7,230 bases of DNA from Candidatus Gastranaerophilales bacterium (GTDB lineage: Bacteria; Cyanobacteriota; Vampirovibrionia; Gastranaerophilales; Gastranaerophilaceae). The notes under the pieces are model-generated. The model did no database searches. It saw only the letters and a program-made list of their open reading frames with translations, and was not told where the DNA came from. The DNA lies in NCBI GenBank assembly GCA_021201175.1, contig JAJQFK010000149.1:8760-15989 (forward strand), in the 5' to 3' direction. Positions 1-5,758 of this stretch are shown in pieces. How positions within the stretch are numbered: position 1 is the first letter of the stretch; each line of letters starts with the position of its first letter. Both the position numbers and the translations under genes were made by a program.

Positions 1-60
1 TTTTTTATCATTTTGGCAATTTTTTAATGCAAATTACCTTATTTTGCTATCAAAAATTGC

Positions 61-76
61 AAAAATGTACATTTTT
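61..76. repeat. 16-bp perfect palindrome AAAAATGTACATTTTT
   Basis: The sequence AAAAATGTACATTTTT reads the same on both strands, with a TGTACA core. It lies about 100 bases upstream of the first gene in a very AT-rich non-coding stretch. It could be a binding site for a dimeric regulator. In such AT-rich DNA much of the A/T symmetry could arise by chance, so only the TGTACA core carries real information. No regulator is assigned. Confidence 0.35.
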
Positions 77-128
77 TACACAAAAAACCAAAAAAGACCA
101 CATCAAAAATTCAACTTTACATTTTTTA
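68..128. repeat. 11-bp direct repeat TACATTTTTTA, two copies 50 bp apart
   Basis: TACATTTTTTA occurs at 68-78 and again at 118-128, both upstream of the gene starting at 179. The first copy overlaps the palindrome at 61-76. The start-to-start distance of 50 bp is close to five helical turns, which would put both copies on the same face of the DNA. The repeat is low in complexity, so a chance origin is possible. The rest of 1-178 shows no gene and no convincing sigma-70 promoter. Confidence 0.3.
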
Positions 129-178
129 ACTTGTGTAGCAAATTTTAAATGTTATGAGTTTAATATTAAATAACTAAT

Positions 179-1300
179 ATGAAAATTAACCGAATAACAT
201 CGCTATATAAATCTAATTATCCGGCGAAGCCGGTAATAAAAAGCTGTTATGAAAAAAATAAGAGCAACCCCGGATTTGATACAAGTGATATTAATTCGGC
301 TTTTAATTTACATAACAGATATTTAGTAGGTTTTACGTCTGCAAGAACATTTTCTACCGACAAATCAGAATTAGCGGAAAAATCCGGTAATTTTATACCG
401 TCAAAGATAGATGGCTTAACATGTCCGGCATGCGGGAAGAAAATGCTGACAAGGGAACATTTTGAGGAAATTGCTGAAGAATTAAGCGAACTTTCTCCTG
501 ATGAATATTTAGATTATCTTGGGAATTATCGGGAGTACATGCCTGCGATTGAAGGAAGCGTATATGATGAAATATACAATGAATCTCAAAAGCCGAATGC
601 CTCAAAAGATATACGAACATTACTTGTTCAACTAAGGGAATCTAAGTTGCCCGTACTACAGGAAGCGCAGATGTATCAATTAAAAAAGATGCAAAAACTT
701 GCTGCAACATTACCGCAATCTGAACAAAAAAGTTTATTAAGGAAATTAAATAAGCTTAAAAAAGAAATTTTAAGAAAAAATTCACTTGCACCGTTCAGAA
801 GAAAAACTATGTTAGCAAGAATTCAAAGAACAGATATAAAGAATCCTGACAAATACAATAAATTACAAGCAATAGCTAAAAATTTTCCTACCTCTAACGA
901 TTTAAATTCTGCCTGGATTGTTAAATATTCGGGACAAAATAAAATGGATAAACCATGGGATTCATATAATATTGCATTGAGAATGCTGTCAACTTCCGTA
1001 GCAAATACCGATCATATTATGGCATACAGCAAATTTCCTAACCATGATGATATTTCAAATTACATGTCTATGCATAATGCCTGCAACTGTGCAAAAGCAG
1101 ATAAGTCATTTTTGCAATGGATAAACGAGGACAAAGAAAACAGAGTAAAAAATACCGTAAAGTATTTTAATGAGGTTCAAGCCAATATAGATAACGGCAA
1201 AATAAAAGATGACAGATATAAAAACTACGTCAAATATGCAGCAAATACCATATATGAGGCATCTAATAAAACAATAGATATCAGAACTCAACCAAGTTAA
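179..1300 (+). CDS. HNH-nuclease-like protein of unknown function
   Basis: This is a 373-aa soluble protein with no signal peptide or membrane segment. I do not recognise a named family. Two parts resemble a split HNH endonuclease. The first is a zinc-knuckle half, CPACGKKM, with C82 and C85. The second is a C-terminal block with D278-H279-I280 and then HNACNCAKAD (299-308), which matches the usual DHI...N...CNxxK pattern of HNH nucleases. C82, C85, C302 and perhaps C304 could bind zinc, while H279 would be the catalytic metal-site histidine and N300/N303 the Asn of the motif. Between the halves (about 95-260) lies a charged helical region, with a Lys-rich probable coiled coil at about 165-200. 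The first ~75 residues are polar and look unstructured. The ATG at 179 is the first usable start, since an in-frame ATG at 149 meets a stop two codons later. No good Shine-Dalgarno sequence precedes it. Whether it cuts DNA is inference. Confidence 0.75.
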   Translation: MKINRITSLYKSNYPAKPVIKSCYEKNKSNPGFDTSDINSAFNLHNRYLVGFTSARTFSTDKSELAEKSGNFIPSKIDGLTCPACGKKMLTREHFEEIAEELSELSPDEYLDYLGNYREYMPAIEGSVYDEIYNESQKPNASKDIRTLLVQLRESKLPVLQEAQMYQLKKMQKLAATLPQSEQKSLLRKLNKLKKEILRKNSLAPFRRKTMLARIQRTDIKNPDKYNKLQAIAKNFPTSNDLNSAWIVKYSGQNKMDKPWDSYNIALRMLSTSVANTDHIMAYSKFPNHDDISNYMSMHNACNCAKADKSFLQWINEDKENRVKNTVKYFNEVQANIDNGKIKDDRYKNYVKYAANTIYEASNKTIDIRTQPS

Positions 1301-1326
1301 TTTGATAAATATTTGCTATCTTTCAA

Positions 1327-1355
1327 TTGCAATTTAAATGTAATTATATGATAAT
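1327..1355 (+). promoter_or_regulatory. candidate sigma-70-type promoter for lptC
   Basis: A TTGCAA box at 1327-1332 (4 of 6 matches to TTGACA) is followed by a 17-bp spacer and GATAAT at 1350-1355 (5 of 6 matches to TATAAT). The predicted transcription start is around 1362-1364, at or next to the lptC ATG. No Shine-Dalgarno sequence lies before that ATG, so the transcript may be leaderless. The surrounding DNA is AT-rich, which makes chance matches likely, so this is only a candidate. Confidence 0.4.
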
Positions 1356-1363
1356 TATTAGTT

Positions 1364-1942
1364 ATGGGATTGATAAATTTAACAAAAAATAAAAAAAATA
1401 CAGTATTTATTATTTTATTTGCAATAATTGCGATAGGCTGTCTATGGGCATTTATATCAGCAGGATTAATAACAAAATCCTTTAGGGCGCAAATTCTGGA
1501 CGAAAGTTACAAAAATAAAGAAGCAAATATAGAAAACATTTTGGTAACAGAAACAAAAGACGGAGAAAAACACTGGGAATTATATGCTGATTCCGGAATA
1601 TACAGCGATTCGGACAATATAGTTCTATTAGAGAATCCTATCGGGAATTTTTATGATAAAGAAGTTGTAAAAGCCAGTTTTAAGGCAGAAAAAGGAACAT
1701 ACAATGCCGATAAAAAAGAAGTCATTTTATACAATAATGTATTAATGGTATATTTAGATGGTACCAATATAAGTACAGACAGAATAAAGTATACAGGCAA
1801 AGGGCAGGATATTACGGCGGAAGGAAATGTAATTATTGAAAAGCCCGACGAGGCTGTTATAATGGGTACTAAAGCTATATTAAGCGGTGATTTTACAGAT
1901 TTCCATATAGAAGGAAGAACAAAAACCAAATTCTATATGTAG
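1364..1942 (+). CDS. lptC: LPS export protein LptC, inner-membrane anchor
   Basis: LptC is the bitopic inner-membrane component of the Lpt bridge. It receives lipopolysaccharide from the LptB2FG transporter and passes it to LptA. This 192-aa protein is close to the usual LptC length of about 190. A basic N-terminus (KNKKN) leads into one membrane helix at about residues 12-35, and the rest is a periplasmic beta-rich domain. Typical features include NILVTETKDGEKHWELYADSG (around 57-77), which is cut to about 20 residues in its core WELYAD, then KAEKGTYN (107-114), the OstA-like TAEGNVII (151-158), and the closing HIEGRTKTKFY. The next gene, lptA, begins 19 bases downstream, so the two are almost certainly co-transcribed. 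ATG 1364 is the first start after an in-frame TAA at 1352. It lacks a ribosome-binding site. The genes for LptB, LptF and LptG are not in the window. Confidence 0.9.
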   Translation: MGLINLTKNKKNTVFIILFAIIAIGCLWAFISAGLITKSFRAQILDESYKNKEANIENILVTETKDGEKHWELYADSGIYSDSDNIVLLENPIGNFYDKEVVKASFKAEKGTYNADKKEVILYNNVLMVYLDGTNISTDRIKYTGKGQDITAEGNVIIEKPDEAVIMGTKAILSGDFTDFHIEGRTKTKFYM

Positions 1943-1950
1943 TAAATAAC

Positions 1951-1954
1951 GGGG
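1951..1954 (+). promoter_or_regulatory. ribosome-binding site that decides the lptA start
   Basis: The GGGG run lies seven bases before the ATG at 1962. It rules against the in-frame TTG at 1956, which would sit directly beside the purine tract with no room for ribosome spacing. Confidence 0.65.
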
Positions 1955-1961
1955 ATTGAAT

Positions 1962-2912
1962 ATGAAAAAAAGACTTATAACATTACTGGTGATAATATTA
2001 ACTTCCGGATTCGCTTATGGAGCATCCTTAACAGTTGAATCCGATAAACAGGAATACAAAGATTCCGACAGTAAAATATATTTAGAAGGTAATGTAAAAG
2101 TCAAAACCGGAGATGTTAATGTTCAAAGTCCAAGGGCTGTAGTTGAAATCGACCCGAAAAATAATAAAGTAAATAATGTGGAATTTAAAGAAAACGCATA
2201 TTCTTATCAGCTTGAAAACGGAAAAAAACATGAAGTAAAGGCTCAGATTTTAGAAATGTCTTTATTAAATAAAGTTTTTTCAGCGAAAGGTAAATCTGTT
2301 TCGTCTATTACGGAAAACGGTAAACCGGTTGTAATAGTTACAGCCGACCGACAGGAATATAATAAAAATAACAATGTAATGAAAGCATTCGGGAATGTAA
2401 ATATAGTCTATAAAAATGTAGAAACATATTCTGAACAGGCAACTGTATATTTAACAAAAGATAATGATGTAAAATTGATACATTTAAACGGAAATGCAAA
2501 ACTCAGGCAAGACAACAGTAAAATAAATGCTGATAAACTTACGTATGATAATGTAAAAGAAGAAGCTGTTGCAATAGGAAATGTGTATTCAAATCTTGTA
2601 ACAGAGGATAATAAAAATTTAGAGGTATGGTCAGAATATCAAGCCTATGACAAGAAAACAAATTTTGTTACAGCCTCGGGTTCTGCAAAAATAAAATATG
2701 AGGACTATTATGCAAGAGGTCCAAAAGTTAATGTATTTGAAGATAAACAGACAAAAAAATTAAATGAGGCAGTTTTTGTCGGACGTTCTAAAATCGAAAC
2801 AAAAGGAAGAACAATAGAAGCGGATAGAATAGTTATTACAATGAATCCAAAAGATTTTAGCGCCGAAGGAAACGTTAAATCGACTTTGCCTAATATTGGA
2901 AATATGAATTAA
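1962..2912 (+). CDS. lptA: LPS transport periplasmic protein LptA (OstA-like)
   Basis: LptA forms the periplasmic beta-jellyroll bridge that carries lipopolysaccharide from LptC to the outer-membrane LptD. This protein has 316 residues from the ATG at 1962. A signal peptide covers about residues 1-20 (MKKR, hydrophobic core LITLLVIILTSG, then AYG with cleavage near residue 20). The mature part is nearly all OstA-type beta repeat, with YLEGNVKV at 40-47, KAFGNVNI at 141-148, HLNGNAKL at 174-181, IGNV at 205-208 and FSAEGNVK at 299-306. The small-residue turn returns about every 33 residues. E. coli LptA is about 185 aa, so this form is much longer and could make a longer bridge per subunit. 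It is also possible that it is a multi-repeat OstA protein related to the N-terminal part of LptD, but it is too short to be LptD and lacks the beta-barrel. The link to lptC 19 bases upstream supports the LptA call. Confidence 0.85.
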   Translation: MKKRLITLLVIILTSGFAYGASLTVESDKQEYKDSDSKIYLEGNVKVKTGDVNVQSPRAVVEIDPKNNKVNNVEFKENAYSYQLENGKKHEVKAQILEMSLLNKVFSAKGKSVSSITENGKPVVIVTADRQEYNKNNNVMKAFGNVNIVYKNVETYSEQATVYLTKDNDVKLIHLNGNAKLRQDNSKINADKLTYDNVKEEAVAIGNVYSNLVTEDNKNLEVWSEYQAYDKKTNFVTASGSAKIKYEDYYARGPKVNVFEDKQTKKLNEAVFVGRSKIETKGRTIEADRIVITMNPKDFSAEGNVKSTLPNIGNMN

Positions 2913-2934
2913 ATTATAATTTTAATTTTGTTTG

Positions 2935-2943
2935 TGTTATCAT
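2935..2943 (+). promoter_or_regulatory. candidate extended -10 element before birA
   Basis: TGTTATCAT is a TGn-extended -10 box with one mismatch to TGnTATAAT. It sits in the 41-base gap between lptA and birA. No -35 box is evident, which extended -10 promoters can tolerate. The predicted start would be near 2950, only a few bases before the ATG at 2954. It could give birA-oadGAB its own promoter, but the AT-rich context makes this weak. Confidence 0.25.
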
Positions 2944-2953
2944 AAATTTGATT

Positions 2954-3703
2954 ATGATGAAGCGGAACATGTCGAAATATTCAATAATAACGTTAGAAGA
3001 AGTTCAGTCCACAAATAGTTATGCGCTTGAGCATATAGATTGTTTTGAGGATGGGACTGTTGTTTATACTCCCCGTCAAATTTCAGGCAGGGGAAGATAT
3101 AACAGAAAATGGATAAGCGATAATACTGAAAATTTATATGTTTCTATTGTATTAAAGCCTGAAAATACTCAATCATACCCATTTGCGAACTTAACGCAGT
3201 ATTTATCCGTAATTTTGTGCAAATATCTTGAACAAGAACAAAATTTAAAACCGGTAATAAAATGGCCGAATGATATCCTGATTGACGGGGCAAAAATTTC
3301 AGGGATTCTGGCAGAGTCCGACATGAAAAAAAATAAAATAAATGCCGTAGTTTTAGGATTCGGATTGAATGTAAATTTAAAACAATCAACTCTTGAAAAT
3401 ATCGACAAAAAAGCAGTTTCTCTTTCTGTTATAAAAAATAAAACATTTGATACCGAAAATATCCTAAAAAAAATTTGCGATATGTTTTTTGAAAGTTATA
3501 ATAGTTTTATAGAAGAAGGATTCGGGTACATATACGATGATTATGTAAAAAGATGCGGATTCTTAGGGCAAAATATAAAAATAAGCGAAGCCGGCGGAAA
3601 AAAATCATACTTCGCAAAGTCAATAGATAATGAAGGTTTTTTGCTGGTAAATGACGAATTAAATAATGAATGTAAAATACTAACGGGAGATATATTATGT
3701 TAA
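2954..3703 (+). CDS. birA: biotin-[acetyl-CoA-carboxylase]-type protein ligase, monofunctional
   Basis: Biotin-protein ligase makes biotinyl-AMP from biotin and ATP and transfers biotin to the lysine of an AMKM motif in carrier domains. The 249 residues hold the catalytic domain: EEVQSTNSYA (15-24), the ATP/biotin loop GRGRYNRKW (45-53), KWPNDIL (103-109), the lysine of KISGILAE (K114), and VLGFGLNVN (133-141). A small SH3-like C-terminal domain covers about 202-249. There is no N-terminal winged-helix domain, so it is a ligase only and not the dual ligase/repressor of E. coli. The start is uncertain: ATG codons lie at 2954, 2957 and 2969 (the last gives MSKYSIIT), and none has a clear ribosome-binding site. 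The gene overlaps oadG by 7 bp and lies upstream of oadA, whose C-terminal domain is a natural substrate. Confidence 0.92.
   Translation: MMKRNMSKYSIITLEEVQSTNSYALEHIDCFEDGTVVYTPRQISGRGRYNRKWISDNTENLYVSIVLKPENTQSYPFANLTQYLSVILCKYLEQEQNLKPVIKWPNDILIDGAKISGILAESDMKKNKINAVVLGFGLNVNLKQSTLENIDKKAVSLSVIKNKTFDTENILKKICDMFFESYNSFIEEGFGYIYDDYVKRCGFLGQNIKISEAGGKKSYFAKSIDNEGFLLVNDELNNECKILTGDILC
3685..3690 (+). promoter_or_regulatory. ribosome-binding site for oadG inside birA
   Basis: GGGAGA lies within the last codons of birA, six bases before the oadG ATG at 3697. Ribosomes finishing birA at 3703 would end directly over the oadG start, so translation of the two is probably coupled. Confidence 0.7.
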
Positions 3704-3915
3704 ATGAAGGTTTAGCCGCAATGGCAGTAGGTATGGGAACTGTATTTAGTTTTCTTATTGTATTATGGGGAGTTATTTCTGTTTTAGGAAAAGTTATTGC
3801 TTATTTAAACAAAATTTTTCCGGAAGCAGCTCCGGTTCAGGCTGCAGCAGCTAAGAACACATGCGCTGATGTTGAAGTAGCAATAGCAATTGCAATGGCG
3901 AAATTAAAAAAATAA
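3697..3915 (+). CDS. oadG: oxaloacetate decarboxylase gamma subunit (OadG family)
   Basis: OadG is the small membrane subunit that holds the decarboxylase together, binding OadB through its membrane helix and OadA through its cytoplasmic tail. This 72-aa protein has one membrane helix at about residues 8-32, including GMGTVFSFLIVLWGV. An Ala/Pro-rich linker (AAPVQAAAA, 44-52) and a short helical tail (DVEVAIAIAMAKLKK) follow. This layout and the tail pattern are typical of the family, which runs to about 80 aa. Its place directly before oadA and oadB is the usual oadGAB order. It starts inside the end of birA behind a good ribosome-binding site. Small OadG proteins diverge fast, so the call rests on architecture and context as much as on motifs. 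Confidence 0.88.
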   Translation: MLNEGLAAMAVGMGTVFSFLIVLWGVISVLGKVIAYLNKIFPEAAPVQAAAAKNTCADVEVAIAIAMAKLKK

Positions 3916-3936
3916 AGATATTAACGTAGATATAAA

Positions 3937-3942
3937 GAGGGA
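3937..3942 (+). promoter_or_regulatory. ribosome-binding site of oadA
   Basis: GAGGGA, followed by an A-run, is six bases before the ATG at 3949. It is a strong site and fixes the oadA start. Confidence 0.75.
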
Positions 3943-3948
3943 AAAAAA

Positions 3949-5748
3949 ATGGCAAAAAAACAAATTAAAGTTATGGATACTTCCTTCCGTGACGGATTTC
4001 AGTCCGTATACGGCGCAAGAGTATTTACAAAAGATTTTTTACCTGCATTAGAGGCAGCAGTTGCGGCAGGTTTAAAACATTTTGAAGTAGGAGGAGGCGC
4101 AAGGTTCCAATCTCCTATATTTTATTGCAATGAAAATGCATTCGATATGATGGATACTATCAGAAAAACAGTCGGCCCTGATATTAATTTACAAACATTA
4201 GCAAGAGGGGTAAATGTAGTAGGATTAGATTCACAGCCCAGAGATGTTATTAATCTTCATGCCAAAATGTTCAAAAAACACGGTATGACAACAATCAGAA
4301 ATTTTGATGCATTAAACGATGTAAATAATTTAATATATTCAGGTCAATGCATAGTAGATAACGGGTTGCAGCACGAAGTTACAATTACAATGATGGAATT
4401 GCCAATCGGATGTACAGGCGCACATGATGTTGCATTTTACGAAAAAGTATTACGTTCTATATTAGATGCAGGTATACCGTTTACATCATTAGCTTTTAAA
4501 GATGCGTCCGGAACATCTGCACCTCAAAAAGTATATGAAACAGTAAAACGCACAAGAGAAATATTAGGAAGAGAAGCACATATAAGATTCCATTCCCACG
4601 AAACAGCAGGTACGGGCTTACTGGCATATAGAGCCGCTTTAGACGGAGGAGCTGACGGCATAGATTTATCAATGAAACCGGTATCAGGCGGTACTGCTCA
4701 GCCGGATATAGTTTCTATGTGGCATGCACTAAAAGGAACTGAATATGATTTAGGTATTGATATTGAAAAAATCCTTGAAACAGAAGAAGTATTTAAGGAA
4801 TGTATGAAAGATTATTTCTTGCCGCCGGAAGCATTATCAGTAAATCCTGTAATAATTTCATCACCGCTGCCGGGAGGCGCATTAACCGCTAATACTCAAA
4901 TGATGAGAGATAACGGAACAATGGATAGATTTCCGGAAGTTGTTGCAGCAATGAAAGATGTTGTAGAAAAAGGCGGATTCGCTACTTCTGTAACACCTGT
5001 ATCGCAATTCTACTTCCAACAGGCTTATGCAAACGTAATGTTTGGCGCCTGGAAAAAAATAACAGAAGGCTACGGAAAAATGGTTCTTGGTTATTTTGGC
5101 AAAACTCCTTGTACTCCGGACGCTGAGGTTGTAAAAGAAGCTTCTGAACAGTTAGGACTCAAGCCGACAACAGAAACTGTTTTAGACTTAAACGATAAAG
5201 ACAGTTCAAAGGGTATTGCACCGGCAAGAAAAATGCTTGCTGATGCGGGTCTTGAACAAACAGAAGAAAATATATTTATTGCAGCAGCTTGTAAAGAAAA
5301 AGGCATAATGTTCTTACAAGGCAAAGGAACAATTGGTGTAAGAAAAAATGAGCCGGAAAAAGCGCAGGAAGCTGCCGTAACATGCTCTAACTCTGATGGC
5401 TGCACAGTTACTGTTAACGGTAAAAAATATGCTGTTAAGTTACAAAACGGTAAAGCTGTTGTCAACGGAAAAGAATACAATGTAGATATCAAGGACGGTA
5501 TTGAAGAAACTTCAGCACCGTCAGGCTCTACAGAAGGCACTGAGATTAAAGCGCCAATGCCGGGGGCTGTATTGAGAGTCCTAAAAAATACCGGTGACAG
5601 TGTAGAAGAAAATGAAGAAATTCTTGTAATTGAAGCGATGAAAATGGAAACACCAATTAAATCACCATCTGCCGGAACTATAACTTCATTATCAGTAGGT
5701 CAGGGCGATAAAATTCAGACCGGACAAGTATTGGCAACTGTAGGCTAG
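3949..5748 (+). CDS. oadA: biotin-dependent decarboxylase alpha subunit (OadA / PycB-like)
   Basis: OadA moves the carboxyl group of oxaloacetate onto its own biotin; OadB then releases CO2 and pumps Na+. The 599 residues match the family length of about 590-600. An HMGL-like TIM-barrel carboxyltransferase covers about 5-265, with DTSFRDGFQS (10-19; metal ligand D15), RNFDALNDV (117-125), FKDASG with K184 as the expected carbamylated or catalytic lysine, FHSHETAG with metal ligands H215 and H217, and VSGGTAQP (245-252). A conserved carboxylase domain (PYC/OADA) covers about 285-470, including PLPGGALTANTQMM. A short Gly/Ser linker (521-530) leads to a biotinyl domain with IEAMKMETPI, biotin lysine K565, 34 residues from the end. 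Key signatures differ from classical OadA (FRDGFQS for RDAHQS, HSHET for HTHDT). From memory this resembles a branch annotated as pyruvate carboxylase subunit B in epsilonproteobacteria. Neighbouring oadG and oadB favour the decarboxylase role. No biotin carboxylase gene lies in the window. Confidence 0.9.
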   Translation: MAKKQIKVMDTSFRDGFQSVYGARVFTKDFLPALEAAVAAGLKHFEVGGGARFQSPIFYCNENAFDMMDTIRKTVGPDINLQTLARGVNVVGLDSQPRDVINLHAKMFKKHGMTTIRNFDALNDVNNLIYSGQCIVDNGLQHEVTITMMELPIGCTGAHDVAFYEKVLRSILDAGIPFTSLAFKDASGTSAPQKVYETVKRTREILGREAHIRFHSHETAGTGLLAYRAALDGGADGIDLSMKPVSGGTAQPDIVSMWHALKGTEYDLGIDIEKILETEEVFKECMKDYFLPPEALSVNPVIISSPLPGGALTANTQMMRDNGTMDRFPEVVAAMKDVVEKGGFATSVTPVSQFYFQQAYANVMFGAWKKITEGYGKMVLGYFGKTPCTPDAEVVKEASEQLGLKPTTETVLDLNDKDSSKGIAPARKMLADAGLEQTEENIFIAAACKEKGIMFLQGKGTIGVRKNEPEKAQEAAVTCSNSDGCTVTVNGKKYAVKLQNGKAVVNGKEYNVDIKDGIEETSAPSGSTEGTEIKAPMPGAVLRVLKNTGDSVEENEEILVIEAMKMETPIKSPSAGTITSLSVGQGDKIQTGQVLATVG

Positions 5749-5753
5749 GAGGA
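5747..5753 (+). promoter_or_regulatory. strong ribosome-binding site of oadB overlapping the oadA stop
   Basis: AGGAGGA begins within the oadA stop codon TAG and lies five bases before the oadB ATG at 5759. This is a near-perfect anti-16S match and suggests high, coupled expression of oadB. Confidence 0.85.
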
Positions 5754-5758
5754 TTAAA

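Noticed and set aside
15..38. Imperfect hairpin GGCAATTT...AAATTACC as a terminator of an unseen upstream gene
   Set aside because: The stem has only two G-C pairs and one mismatch, and the tail is a mixed T/A run. It is too weak to call in such AT-rich DNA.
1325..1334. AATTGCAATT palindrome after the first gene as a terminator
   Set aside because: It is 10 bp with no loop and no T-run after it, and it overlaps the candidate lptC promoter. There is no evidence that transcription ends here.
1787..1794. A further AAGTATAC motif, similar to the palindromes at 7059-7083
   Set aside because: It is a partial copy inside lptC coding sequence with no paired copy nearby, so it is best explained as coding sequence by chance.
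1956..1961. An upstream TTG start for lptA
   Set aside because: It directly abuts the GGGG ribosome-binding run, leaving no spacing, and the ATG at 1962 gives a standard signal peptide beginning MKKR.
5091..5540. Long open frame on the minus strand across oadA
   Set aside because: It lies fully inside a well-supported gene whose frame has all the family motifs. The reverse frame shows no recognisable domain.
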